DNA of 64,000 nucleotides from Hyphomonas sediminis (GTDB taxonomy: Bacteria > Pseudomonadota > Alphaproteobacteria > Caulobacterales > Hyphomonadaceae): the NCBI RefSeq assembly GCF_019679475.1, contig NZ_JAIEZP010000001.1, positions 496,001 to 560,000 on the forward strand. Reading direction: 5' to 3'. This document shows, in pieces, positions 42,655 to 51,188 of this stretch. The translations under genes and the position numbers were made by a program. The notes under the pieces were generated by a model, which was given only the letters and a program-made list of their open reading frames with translations, did no database searches and had not been told where the DNA came from. The stretch's first letter is position 1. Every line of letters begins with the position of its first letter.

Positions 42655-42680
42655 CGGAGAAGATGTCTTCCCTAAAAGGC

Positions 42681-42716
42681 AAAGGCCGGATCCTGATGGA
42701 GCCGGCCTTTTGTTTT
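42681..42716. terminator. bidirectional terminator between convergent flgI and fliG
   Basis: AAAGGCCGG and CCGGCCTTT form a 9-bp stem with a 12-base loop, followed by TTGTTTT on the plus strand. Read on the minus strand it is followed by TTTGCCTTTT, so it can also end the fliF-fliG operon. Confidence 0.85.
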
Positions 42717-42741
42717 AACTGCGGGACCGAATTGGGTCGGG

Positions 42742-43836
42742 TCACCGTCCATTCGGCTTGTTGATTGTGATCATGCCGCGCCGGCGCATATCCATCAGCG
42801 AAGTAAGGAACTCGCGCTGGATCACTTCGGCTTCTTCCGGGGTCGCAATCACAATCTCCTTCAGGTCTTCGCGGTACTGGTCCGCCATCCGCGAGGAGAT
42901 ATTGCCCAGAAGATAGTCTGCAACCGCATCGTTGGTTCCGCGGAAGGATGCGAGCAGACGCAGCACGGTCAGTTGTTCAAGCTCCTTGAAAACGATCGGC
43001 ACGGACGGACGCGGCAACAAGCCTGGCAGGCCCTCAACTGTGAACAGGCCCTTCTGAATGCTGGGTAGCTTGGTTTCATAGCGCTGCTTCAGAAAGTCGA
43101 CGAGATTGTCCCGCTTGTCCGAAGGGATAAGGCTCAACACCTCCCCGATGGTTTCAAGATGGCTCTCATCTTCGCCGTCGCCGCCATCGAAGCCAGCCGC
43201 ATTCAGGAATTCCATTTCCAGCATGCGCTCGATCACCGAATCGATGCCCGGATCGAGCTTCGGCGCCTCGACCATCTGACCAAGGGTCGGGCCCAACTTT
43301 TCATCTTTCAGATGGCAGATGATGCTGGAGGCAACGGAAGCATCCAGCTTGCGCAGGATCAGGGCGATAATGTTCGGTGTCAGCTTGTTGAGATATTCGG
43401 CAATCGCCCTCGGCTCACGGGAGCTGAGGCGGCTCCAGATGTCTCCGATCTCCACAAATTGCGGGATCGGCGCCATGATCTGCTCTTCACCGAAGATTGC
43501 CGTCATCCGCTCCGAATCGACCACGCCCTGGATCACTTCCCGTGCCCGCTCCCTGCCCCCGCGAAGGGCACCGGCGGACTTGCGCAGCTCTGTCAGGAAG
43601 CCGATCACCACGGAGATCAGGTCTTCACGCGACAGGTATTTGATCGTCTCCAGCGAGGAGGCAACCCGGGCCAGCGCGGCATCGTCCAGCCGTTCCACGA
43701 TCGGCTTGGCGGCCTTGTCGCCCAGAAGCGCAATGATCACCGCCGCGCGCTGGGGCGGCGTCAGCGACGGGCCGGCAGGTTCAGCCTTGGCCGCAGCTGC
43801 TTCGCTCCGGCGGTTCATTCTCGACACATTACTCAT
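42742..43836 (-). CDS. fliG: flagellar motor switch protein FliG
   Basis: FliG is the torque-generating C-ring protein. From the ATG at 43836, which overlaps the fliP stop by 4 bases, it has 364 residues: N-terminal domain binding FliF (about 20-110), middle domain (about 120-250) and C-terminal torque domain with the charged helix and the MDMRRRGMI end. It is the last gene of the minus-strand operon fliF-fliH-fliN-fliP-fliG, an unusual place: it usually follows fliF directly. Confidence 0.93.
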   Translation of the reverse strand: MSNVSRMNRRSEAAAAKAEPAGPSLTPPQRAAVIIALLGDKAAKPIVERLDDAALARVASSLETIKYLSREDLISVVIGFLTELRKSAGALRGGRERAREVIQGVVDSERMTAIFGEEQIMAPIPQFVEIGDIWSRLSSREPRAIAEYLNKLTPNIIALILRKLDASVASSIICHLKDEKLGPTLGQMVEAPKLDPGIDSVIERMLEMEFLNAAGFDGGDGEDESHLETIGEVLSLIPSDKRDNLVDFLKQRYETKLPSIQKGLFTVEGLPGLLPRPSVPIVFKELEQLTVLRLLASFRGTNDAVADYLLGNISSRMADQYREDLKEIVIATPEEAEVIQREFLTSLMDMRRRGMITINKPNGR

Positions 43837-44594
43837 GTCGCATAGCCCCTCAACACGGCTTCCGTAATCTTGAGCCAACCATCCGCGAGCACAAAGAAGC
43901 CAAGCTTGAACGGGAGGGAAACAACTGTCGGCGGCACCATCATCATGCCAACCGCCATAAGGACTGATGCGACCACCAGATCAATCACCATAAACGGCAG
44001 GAAGATCACAAAGCCGATCTGGAAGGCATGCTTGATCTCGCTCAGCATGAATGCGGTTGCCAATAGCGAAAAGCCGGGCTCCTGACCGTCCACGACCGGT
44101 CGGTTCACCGCGTCGCCGAGTGTCATCAGCGCTTCCGGGTCCGTCCTCTGCATCATGAAGGCGCGGAAGGGCTCTGTGGTAAGTGTCCAGGCCTGCTGCT
44201 CGTCCAGCGCGCCATTCATGTAGGGAGAAATGCCGTTCTCCCAGGCCGACATGAACACAGGCTCCATCACAAAGAATGTGAGGAACATGGCCAGCGCCAT
44301 GATCATCATGTTCGGCGGTGCCTGCTGAACACCAATCGCCTGCCGCATGAACGAAAAGACGATCACCATGAATGGCAGACAGGTGACCATCATGGCGATG
44401 CCAGGCACCAGGCTCAGCACCGTCACCAGCAGGACAAGCTGGATCACCGAGCCTGAAAGCTGTCCGTCACCGGAAGAATTGAGTAGCCCTTCAAGGGCCG
44501 GCGGCACAGCTTCCTGCGCATGGGCTGCAAAGGAAAGGCATGCCGCAAAAGCGGTCATGAACAGGAAACGGTAGAAGACCGCCGCCCGGATCAT
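43833..44594 (-). CDS. fliP: flagellar type III export protein FliP
   Basis: FliP forms the core of the export channel with FliQ and FliR. The 253-residue protein has a cleaved signal peptide (to about residue 27) and hydrophobic segments at about 50-75, 95-115, 190-212 and 220-245. Signatures are LVPGIAMMVTCLPFMVIVFSFMRQAIG and FAFMVIDLVVA-like near 200. It overlaps fliN and fliG by 4 bases each. No fliO gene precedes it. Confidence 0.95.
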   Translation of the reverse strand: MIRAAVFYRFLFMTAFAACLSFAAHAQEAVPPALEGLLNSSGDGQLSGSVIQLVLLVTVLSLVPGIAMMVTCLPFMVIVFSFMRQAIGVQQAPPNMMIMALAMFLTFFVMEPVFMSAWENGISPYMNGALDEQQAWTLTTEPFRAFMMQRTDPEALMTLGDAVNRPVVDGQEPGFSLLATAFMLSEIKHAFQIGFVIFLPFMVIDLVVASVLMAVGMMMVPPTVVSLPFKLGFFVLADGWLKITEAVLRGYAT

Positions 44595-44908
44595 TCGGCG
44601 TCTGCAGCTTTCTCGCTGATCTCGACAATCTTGACGGCGATCTGGCCATCTTCGGTCTCAACCAGCTCGCCCTTCGCGATCAGCTTGTCGCCGATATAGA
44701 GATCCACCGGGTCATCGATGCGGGATGTCAGCGCGATCACTGAGTCCGGCTGAAGCTCCAGGATCTCCTGAACGCTGAGGCGTTTCTGCCCGATCGAAAC
44801 CGTAACGGTCACCGGAACGCTGTATATGGACCGCCGGTAGGAATTGCGCGCGGAAGGATCGCGGCGTTCGGCGCCGTCAAACTCTGCCGCCTTTTCGGGT
44901 TGGGCCAT
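44591..44908 (-). CDS. fliN: flagellar motor switch protein FliN
   Basis: FliN is the C-ring base protein that binds FliH and CheY-linked surfaces. The ATG at 44908 (105 residues) abuts the stop of the FliH-like gene (TGATG); a GTG one codon earlier is possible. The SpoA domain is intact (VPVTVTVSIGQKRLSVQEILELQPDSVIALTS, then DLYIGDKLIAKGELVE). Length is normal for the single-domain FliN. Confidence 0.93.
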   Translation of the reverse strand: MAQPEKAAEFDGAERRDPSARNSYRRSIYSVPVTVTVSIGQKRLSVQEILELQPDSVIALTSRIDDPVDLYIGDKLIAKGELVETEDGQIAVKIVEISEKAADAE

Positions 44909-45531
44909 CACATTTGCTCCGTATTTGTCTTGTGAGTTGATCCGAGTTCGGCAAGGCAGTCGTTCAGGAGGCCTTCAAAATCGAAGGTCACCCCGCCCGT
45001 GCGCCAGGACACATCCGCCCGGCCGCCCGCCTGCCCCTCCCGGGAAACAATTTCGCATCGTCCTTCCAGAGAAGGATGACGACTGACCATCTCGGTCAGT
45101 TGCGCGGCCAGCTCCGGGGCGGCCGTTATCTCAACGACTGGCACCGAGGTCGGGATCAACCCTGGAAGGTGCCGGCCGATCTCTTCGGCCAGGAAACGGC
45201 GCGACAATTCGGGGAACAGCTGAGCTGCTATTGCCTGAATCGAGTCGACTGTCTGCTGACGGGATTCGAGGTCAATCCGGTCCATCAGCTTGGCAAGATT
45301 GCCGATTGCTGCCTGCAGCGCCGCGGTTTCCTGCGGAATAGGACGCACGGCCACCGGCTCGGACTTGACTGGCTGAGGCGCCATCGGCTCCTCTTCCATC
45401 ATTGCCGACGCCATCGGCATGTCTGGCTCAGGCAGCGGCTCGCCGGCGGTCAGCGCGCGCAGCCAGTCGGCTGGCCGGCGCTCGGAAACCGCATCAAACC
45501 GTGGCAGGTGGGAGAACACGGCCTCACTCAT
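44908..45531 (-). CDS. fliH: FliH/FlbE-like flagellar assembly protein
   Basis: FliH binds FliI and links it to FliN in the C ring. The 207-residue protein has an acidic, Pro-rich N-terminal segment, a helical centre (LQAAIGNLAKLMDRIDLESRQQ) and a C-terminal domain with a beta-rich end (SWRTGGVTFDFEGLL) like FlbE of Caulobacter. It overlaps fliF by 8 bases and touches fliN, exactly the FliH position. Sequence conservation of FliH is low, so context is the stronger evidence. Confidence 0.75.
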   Translation of the reverse strand: MSEAVFSHLPRFDAVSERRPADWLRALTAGEPLPEPDMPMASAMMEEEPMAPQPVKSEPVAVRPIPQETAALQAAIGNLAKLMDRIDLESRQQTVDSIQAIAAQLFPELSRRFLAEEIGRHLPGLIPTSVPVVEITAAPELAAQLTEMVSRHPSLEGRCEIVSREGQAGGRADVSWRTGGVTFDFEGLLNDCLAELGSTHKTNTEQM

Positions 45532-47113
45532 TCACGGCCACCTTGTGATCGTCAAAGGCTGACGCGATCGGGTCATCATAGGCCGACTGCTGATCTTCCG
45601 TGAGCCATTGCTGGAGAAGCGCGGCGGCCTCGTCCTGTCGCTCGCTCGCATAATCCTTCAGGTATGAGAACGGATCGGAGTCGCCGTCGGCTGTACCTGC
45701 CCCGGCGCCTGCGCCAGCTCCGGCGACAGCGCCGCCAACGCCCGTGCCATCCGGCGCCAGCGCGCCCTTCGGCTTCTGCACCAGCATCGGGCGCACAACG
45801 CCCACGCCCAGCACAATCACGACCACGCCCAGCAGCAAAGCCTGCAGGCCAGACCAGAAATAGCGTTCCATCAGCTGTTCGAAAATACCAGGCGCCTGCA
45901 CAAGATCATCCGCCGGCAGCACCTGGAACGGCATCAACTCCACGGAAATCGAATCGCCGCGCGCCGTGTCCAGCCCGGCCGCAGAGGAAACCAGCTTCTC
46001 GAAGTCCGCGATCATCTGCTGCTGCACCTGCGTGGCGTCTGCCGCCGTCGGATCAATGCCCAACGCCTGCTGGTTCAGCAGCACCGCCACGCTGATCTTC
46101 TGCACCTTGCCCGGCAGCGTCTCGACTTCGGTACGCGTCTCGTTGATCTCGTAGGCAACCGTCTCGGTCGACCCTTTATTCGACGACGAGCTGCCGGTCG
46201 CGCCGCCCGTACCTTGCGGCAGGTTGCTGGCCACGGTCATGCCGCCGCCGGAACCGGCATTGGTGGAATTGGTGTCGTTGGTCGTCCGGTTACGGATGAC
46301 GCGGGAATTGGGATCAAATGTCACAGCCGAAGTCCGCGCCCGCTCCCGGCTCACATCCACGGTCGCCGAAACCCGCGCATTGCCGGCGCCCACGCGCGGC
46401 TCCAGCAGGCGCAGGATCTTCTGCTCCAGCAGGCTCGCCTGGCTTTCAGCGGCGATCGCGGGCTCTTCGGTCTTGTTGGCATTCGGCCCGGCAAGGATAC
46501 CCTTCACCGGATCGATCACCGCCACATCGTCTGCGCTAAGACCCGCCACAGCCAGCGCCACCATGTACTGGATCGCTTCGGCCTGGCCGGATGTCATGTC
46601 GCGGGCGGTCGTCAAGGTTACCGACGCGGTCTGGTGGGGCTGCGAACGCGAGAAACCAGAACGAAGATTCGCGCCGATATGCACACGCGCCGACGACACG
46701 CCGGGAATCGCCAGAATCGTGCGCGTCAGCTCGCCTTCCTTCGCCCGCCAGTAGGAGGCGTTGTACATCTCCGAGGTTACCGAGAATCCGTTGACCTCGT
46801 CGAGCAGTTCATAGCCCTGCACAGAGGGACGCGGCAGGCCCTGCTGGGCCAGCGTAAAGCGCACCGAATCGCGCTTTCCCTGTGGCACGAAGATCGACTC
46901 CCCCTTGATTTCATAGGGAACTCCAGCCTGATCGAGTTCCTGGATGATCTCGCCGGCATGGGACGGCTCAAGCCCGGAATAGAGCAACGTCATCGGGTCA
47001 CGGGTCGCGCCCTGAACGAGGAAACTCATGGCAGCAATGATGCCCAGCGCAGCGGCTGCCAGCATCAACTGCCGGGAAAGCGGCAGGGCTCGGAGATTAT
47101 CGATGAACTTCAT
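45524..47113 (-). CDS. fliF: flagellar MS-ring protein FliF
   Basis: FliF forms the membrane ring on which the flagellum is built. The ATG at 47113 (529 residues) starts directly at the conserved membrane-anchor region (hydrophobic about 18-40). Ring-building motifs include LYSGLEPSHAGEIIQELDQAGVPYEI and VSSARVHIGANL. The second membrane segment is near 420-445, and the C-terminal FliG-binding helix lies at the end (LLQQWLTEDQQSAYDD). A Gly/Ala-rich linker precedes it. It heads the operon fliF-fliH-fliN-fliP-fliG. Confidence 0.95.
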   Translation of the reverse strand: MKFIDNLRALPLSRQLMLAAAALGIIAAMSFLVQGATRDPMTLLYSGLEPSHAGEIIQELDQAGVPYEIKGESIFVPQGKRDSVRFTLAQQGLPRPSVQGYELLDEVNGFSVTSEMYNASYWRAKEGELTRTILAIPGVSSARVHIGANLRSGFSRSQPHQTASVTLTTARDMTSGQAEAIQYMVALAVAGLSADDVAVIDPVKGILAGPNANKTEEPAIAAESQASLLEQKILRLLEPRVGAGNARVSATVDVSRERARTSAVTFDPNSRVIRNRTTNDTNSTNAGSGGGMTVASNLPQGTGGATGSSSSNKGSTETVAYEINETRTEVETLPGKVQKISVAVLLNQQALGIDPTAADATQVQQQMIADFEKLVSSAAGLDTARGDSISVELMPFQVLPADDLVQAPGIFEQLMERYFWSGLQALLLGVVVIVLGVGVVRPMLVQKPKGALAPDGTGVGGAVAGAGAGAGAGTADGDSDPFSYLKDYASERQDEAAALLQQWLTEDQQSAYDDPIASAFDDHKVAVNE

Positions 47114-47175
47114 AAATGTGTGCGCCCCAGGCGGGTTCGAGTCAGCCGTAATGATTAAGATTTGAGGCCAAAACG

Positions 47176-47190
47176 TTAAGGTTATCTTTA
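47176..47190 (+). promoter_or_regulatory. CtrA-like box between fliF and fliL
   Basis: TTAA-N7-TTTA lies in the 128-base divergent region between fliF (minus, start 47113) and fliL (plus, start 47242). It is the same variant as at 15689-15703 and 16466-16480, one mismatch from the consensus. Confidence 0.5.
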
Positions 47191-47241
47191 CCCCGGATAA
47201 GTCAGAAGAAGCTTGCCTCACCAGATAACCCCGGGGGCTAG

Positions 47242-47754
47242 ATGGCCAACAAACCCGACACCGACGATTCGGGTCAGACGGAATCCGGAAAGAAGTCCGG
47301 CGGTGGTCTCGCCGGGCTGCTGATCGTTGCTGCCGCTTCCCTGGTCAGCTCGTTCGGCCTGTTCTACTTCCTGAGCCCGCCTGCCCCCTCCGCCGCGGCC
47401 TGCCCGCCCGGCGAAGGCGCCGCCATGACCGTCACCCAGCCGCTCGCGCAGGATCAGGTCTATGTGGAGATGAAGGAAATCCTCATCACCATCGGCAGCG
47501 CGCCGGCAGACCGCTACCTGAAGCTCAACCTGTCGATCGTCACCTCCGGCAAGGACAACGCCGCCAAGGTGAAGGCTGCCGAGCCGATGCTGATCGACGC
47601 TTTCAACAACTACCTGCGCTCGATTGAGCTCAGCGATCTGGAAGATCCCGGTTTCTATCCGCACCTGCGCGAACAGCTGGCGCGCCGCTCCGAACTCGTC
47701 CTCGGCAGCGCTGCTTCAAACGGTGTGCTGATCACGGAATTTCTGCTGAGGTAG
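47242..47754 (+). CDS. fliL: flagellar basal body protein FliL
   Basis: This canonical FliL has 170 residues, one N-terminal membrane helix (about 22-46) and a periplasmic stomatin-like domain that surrounds the stator (VYVEMKEILITIGS, then DRYLKLNLSIVTSG). It starts the plus-strand operon with the DUF6468-like and MotE-like genes. In other alphaproteobacteria fliM follows here; it is missing at this site. The other FliL-like protein is at 29863-30423. Confidence 0.92.
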   Translation: MANKPDTDDSGQTESGKKSGGGLAGLLIVAAASLVSSFGLFYFLSPPAPSAAACPPGEGAAMTVTQPLAQDQVYVEMKEILITIGSAPADRYLKLNLSIVTSGKDNAAKVKAAEPMLIDAFNNYLRSIELSDLEDPGFYPHLREQLARRSELVLGSAASNGVLITEFLLR

Positions 47755-47758
47755 CGCC

Positions 47759-48247
47759 ATGGATATCTCGAGCACCCTTTCCGCAATCCAGCCCACAGAC
47801 GTTGCGATCTTCCTCGTGTCGTTTGCGGCCTGCATCTACTGCATCGTCCTCTCCCGGCGCCTCAAGGCGCTGCAGGATACGAAAGACGGGCTTGGCGCCA
47901 CGATCACGGCGATGACGAACTCAGTCTCTGCCATGTCTCAGGCAACCCATGACACGCGCACGCGCGTCGAAACCATGGCGACCCGCCTCGCTCAGCTGAT
48001 CGGCGACGGCGAAAAGATGTGCAAGCGCCTGGAAGACACGATCATGACCATGGAAAGCTCGCAAACGAGCATGACCAATCAGGTCCATACCGCCCAGACG
48101 GAGCTGAATGTGATGATGCGCGATGTCCTCGACCAGTCGCGGGCGCGCATTGTCGAGATGACCACCCTGATGCGTCAGATGCGCGCCATGTCCGAAGCTG
48201 GCGAACCTGACATCACTGCCCCCCTTACCCGCGTTAAATCGGCCTGA
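47759..48247 (+). CDS. membrane-anchored coiled-coil protein, DUF6468-like
   Basis: The 162-residue protein has one membrane segment near residues 15-30 and then a long coiled-coil of Met/Thr/Gln-rich heptads (about 40-140). It begins 4 bases after fliL and precedes the MotE-like gene. Similar small proteins in alphaproteobacterial flagellar clusters carry the DUF6468 label, whose function is not known. A role at the stator or switch is plausible. The family assignment is by pattern only. Confidence 0.5.
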   Translation: MDISSTLSAIQPTDVAIFLVSFAACIYCIVLSRRLKALQDTKDGLGATITAMTNSVSAMSQATHDTRTRVETMATRLAQLIGDGEKMCKRLEDTIMTMESSQTSMTNQVHTAQTELNVMMRDVLDQSRARIVEMTTLMRQMRAMSEAGEPDITAPLTRVKSA

Positions 48248-48254
48248 CCCCGCA

Positions 48255-48896
48255 ATGAGTACCGCCATGAGCAATCGTTCAAATGTTCTCCTCACCCTCG
48301 GCGTGCTGTTCACGATCGGGGGCGCGACGCGCTTCCTGCCCGATGCCATCGCCTTTGCGGAGCAGACACCGGCGGCAGACAAGCATGACAGCGCCGAAGC
48401 AGCGGCAAAAAGCGAAGTTCCGAAAGCCGATACCGCCACCGCGAGCCAGGTGCCGAGCCAGCTCAAGGAAGTCTGCTTCTCTTCGGAAAGCGCCTCCCTT
48501 GTTCAGGAAGACCAGTGGCTGTTCGAATCCGAGCGGCAGGAACTGACGCAGAAACAGCTTGAACTTCAGGTCTGGGAAAATCAGCTCAAGGAACAGACCG
48601 CCGAGCTGAAAGTCCTGCAGGCGACGCTCGAATCGCGCTGGCAGGAAATGCAGGCCAGCTCCGACAAGGATCTCGATCATCTGGCGCGCATGTATAGCGC
48701 CATGAAGGCCGACCAGGCCGCACAGATCTTCAATCAGATGGATGCCGGCTTTGCCGCCGGTTTCCTTCGCCTGATGGCGTCCGATCAGGCCGGCCTGATC
48801 CTTGCCAATATGGAATCCCAGAAAGCCTATCTCGTCAGCGTCAAGCTCGCCTCGATGAATGACGACGTGCGCAATCTGCCGCCTCCGGCGAACTGA
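48255..48896 (+). CDS. motE: MotE-like periplasmic flagellar protein
   Basis: This 213-residue protein has an N-terminal signal or anchor (hydrophobic about 8-25), an Ala/Glu-rich linker and a coiled coil. It ends in an MgtE-N/MotE-like domain (MKADQAAQIFNQMDAGFAAGFLRLMASDQAGLILANM). It contains one Cys in the mature part (EVCFSS, about residue 74), consistent with the disulphide-linked dimer known for rhizobial MotE, a chaperone of periplasmic MotC. Position behind fliL fits a stator-related task. The MotC-like partner is at 33076-34815. Confidence 0.72.
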   Translation: MSTAMSNRSNVLLTLGVLFTIGGATRFLPDAIAFAEQTPAADKHDSAEAAAKSEVPKADTATASQVPSQLKEVCFSSESASLVQEDQWLFESERQELTQKQLELQVWENQLKEQTAELKVLQATLESRWQEMQASSDKDLDHLARMYSAMKADQAAQIFNQMDAGFAAGFLRLMASDQAGLILANMESQKAYLVSVKLASMNDDVRNLPPPAN

Positions 48897-49035
48897 CGCA
48901 GCGTCCACGCCCTTCCTCCCTATCAGGAATGACAGGTCAGTCCCGCGAGGGCTCGTGATACTGTCCAGCAAGTTGCCGCCCGCTGTCGCGGGTGGAAGTT
49001 CTGCATTTGCGTCGGATGACCTCTGGGAGGACACT

Positions 49036-49959
49036 ATGAGCGAGCTTCAGACCTATCTCGGCTGGAAGGTGGATTACACGACCCCGCCCGGCGAATCTGC
49101 CCTGATCGCGCCAGACTCGGTCAACTGGCAGGTCTTCAAGAATCCCGTTGCCCTCGCCATCGGCGGCATCTGCGCCGTGCTGCTGGAATTTGCCGATGCG
49201 CGCATTCGCTCCGGCGTCTGGGATCATTCGGTTTTCAAGACGGACCCCATCGGACGTTCCAAGCGCACAGGCACTGCCGCCATGGTCGGCACCTATGGCC
49301 CCGCCAGCGCCGCCCGGCGCGTCATTCAGGGCGTCAACAATATGCACGCCCGCGTCAATGGCGAGACCCCAAACGGGGAAGCCTACCGTGCGCTCGATCC
49401 GGAACTTCTCGATTGGGTCAGCGCGACTGCCGGATACGGTTTCATCACCGCCTATCACCGCTTCGTCCGGAAACTGACGGAAGACGAGTTCAACAGCTAT
49501 TTCATCGCCTCAGAACCCGTCACGCGTCTTTATGGCGTGCAGACACCCCTGAAATCCGTCGCAGATTTCAACGTCATGATGGCGCAGCTCCTGCCACGGT
49601 TTGAGCCTCACCCCATCAATACCGAGTTTCTGGACATCATGCGTTCGGGCCGCGCGGCGCCCAACGTGCCCAAAGGCCTGCAAAGCGCGCTGGTTCATGC
49701 CGCCGTGGATATTCTCCCGGCGCCAGTGCGCGAGCGCCTTGGTCTTGGCGCGGAATATAACCTCTCCCCGATTGGCCACCTCACGGTCAAAGCGATGGCC
49801 AGGATGGCGGAGCGCACACCCGATCTCAACGGCCCGGCTGCGCAGGCAAGCGAGCGTCTTGGCCTGCCCCGCTCTTTCCTCTGGAAATCCCCGGCAGAAC
49901 GCAAACGCCTGCTGGAAGATGCCCGCAGCCGCGGCGCGCTGCAGAAGGCAACGGCATGA
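49036..49959 (+). CDS. oxygenase MpaB family / DUF2236 protein
   Basis: This 307-residue protein is of the DUF2236 (MpaB, latex-clearing-protein-like) family, heme-containing oxygenases or related enzymes. Family features include AIGGICAVLLEFADARIRSGVWDHS near the N-terminus, GTYGPASAARRVI and ATAGYGFITAYHRF, with several histidines. The ATG at 49036 is chosen because GGAGG lies seven bases ahead. Its stop overlaps the acyl-CoA dehydrogenase ATG by 4 bases, so the two enzymes probably act on the same lipid or isoprenoid substrate, which is not known. Confidence 0.8.
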   Translation: MSELQTYLGWKVDYTTPPGESALIAPDSVNWQVFKNPVALAIGGICAVLLEFADARIRSGVWDHSVFKTDPIGRSKRTGTAAMVGTYGPASAARRVIQGVNNMHARVNGETPNGEAYRALDPELLDWVSATAGYGFITAYHRFVRKLTEDEFNSYFIASEPVTRLYGVQTPLKSVADFNVMMAQLLPRFEPHPINTEFLDIMRSGRAAPNVPKGLQSALVHAAVDILPAPVRERLGLGAEYNLSPIGHLTVKAMARMAERTPDLNGPAAQASERLGLPRSFLWKSPAERKRLLEDARSRGALQKATA

Positions 49960-51176
49960 ACCTCGCCTTCACCCGCGCCGAAGAGGCTTTCCGCGAAGAA
50001 GTCCGCGATTTTCTCGCAGATTGTCTGACCCCGGAGCTGCACGCCTATGCAAAGCGCATGACCAGCGTCTACGCCACCCGCGAAATCGGCATGGCCTGGC
50101 AGGCGATCCTCGTGAAGCAGGGCTGGGCCGCGCCCTCCTGGCCGGTCGAATATGGCGGCACGGACTGGACCGTCGCCCAGCGCTATATCTTCGATGTTGA
50201 AATGGCCCGCGCCGGCGCCCCGCCGCTCTCGCCAATGGGCATCGGCATGTGCGGCCCCGCCCTCATCGGCCATGGCTCGCAGGCGCAGAAGGATTACTAC
50301 CTTCCCCGCATTCTCTCGGGCGAGGATTTCTGGTGTCAGGGATACTCGGAGCCCCATGCCGGCTCAGATCTTGCCGCCCTCACCATGTCGGCGGTCGAAG
50401 AGGGTGACGACTTCATCTGCAATGGCTCCAAGATCTGGACCACTCATGCCAATGAAGCCAATAAGATGTTCTGCCTTGTACGGACCGATGCCACCGGCAA
50501 GCCACAACAGGGCATCACCTTCCTCCTGATCGACATGGACCAGCCCGGTGTTACCGTCGATCCGATCATCATGCTCTCAGGCGAGCATATCCAGAACGCT
50601 GTCTTCTTCTCGGATGTGCGTGTGCCAAAGGCCAACGTCATCGGCCGGGTCAATGATGGCTGGACCGTCGCCAAATACCTGCTGGAGTTTGAGCGGGGCG
50701 GTTCCTCCTATGGCCCGCGCCTGCTCGCGCGCGTCCGCGCCCTCCGCCAGGCCGCTGGCGAGGAAGGCCTCCTTGACGCCGGATTCGCCCGCAAGCTTTC
50801 CCTGGCCGAAGCCGAAATTCTCGCCCTTGAGGCCGCCGAGCTTCAGCAGATGTCTGTCCTCGCCAGCGGGGGCACGCCGGGCCTCAAAGCCTCGATGATG
50901 AAAATCCGGGGAACCGAACTCAGCCAGCACCTGACCGAGCTGTCCCTCGAACTCGCCGGCGTCTATGCCGCGCCCTTCCAGCCGCAGCATTTGTCCCCCG
51001 GAGGGCCCGTTCCCGCCTCAAAAAGTCACGGTTTGTCCTCAAAAGTACACTATGTGGGCCCGGAAAGTGCCCTGACGGTCTCTTCGAAGTACCTGAATGA
51101 CAGGGCCGGATCGATCTATGCCGGCTCAAACGAGATCCAGCGCGGGATCCTTTCCAAGGGACAACTCGGCCTCTGA
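49956..51176 (+). CDS. acyl-CoA dehydrogenase
   Basis: This 406-residue flavoprotein of the acyl-CoA dehydrogenase family has the signature CQGYSEPHAGSDLAALTM and the C-terminal SIYAGSNEIQRGILSKGQLGL. The YAG here has Ala at the Glu position of medium-chain enzymes, as in a large bacterial subgroup where the catalytic base lies elsewhere. A Pro/Ser-rich insertion lies near residue 345 (PGGPVPASKSHG). It is coupled to the DUF2236 gene by ATGA. Its stop is 7 bases from the stop of the convergent coiled-coil gene. Confidence 0.9.
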   Translation: MNLAFTRAEEAFREEVRDFLADCLTPELHAYAKRMTSVYATREIGMAWQAILVKQGWAAPSWPVEYGGTDWTVAQRYIFDVEMARAGAPPLSPMGIGMCGPALIGHGSQAQKDYYLPRILSGEDFWCQGYSEPHAGSDLAALTMSAVEEGDDFICNGSKIWTTHANEANKMFCLVRTDATGKPQQGITFLLIDMDQPGVTVDPIIMLSGEHIQNAVFFSDVRVPKANVIGRVNDGWTVAKYLLEFERGGSSYGPRLLARVRALRQAAGEEGLLDAGFARKLSLAEAEILALEAAELQQMSVLASGGTPGLKASMMKIRGTELSQHLTELSLELAGVYAAPFQPQHLSPGGPVPASKSHGLSSKVHYVGPESALTVSSKYLNDRAGSIYAGSNEIQRGILSKGQLGL

Positions 51177-51188
51177 AGAACCTTCAGA
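51172..51188. terminator. small hairpin spanning both stop codons of convergent genes
   Basis: TCTGAAG-AAC-CTTCAGA has a perfect 7-bp stem and contains the stop codons of the plus-strand acyl-CoA dehydrogenase and the minus-strand coiled-coil gene. It has no T tract, so it is at most a weak terminator. Confidence 0.3.

Noticed and set aside
49956..51176. Loss of catalytic Glu in the acyl-CoA dehydrogenase (YAG for YEG)
   Set aside because: Many active bacterial members have another residue there and place the base elsewhere, so this is not evidence of inactivity.
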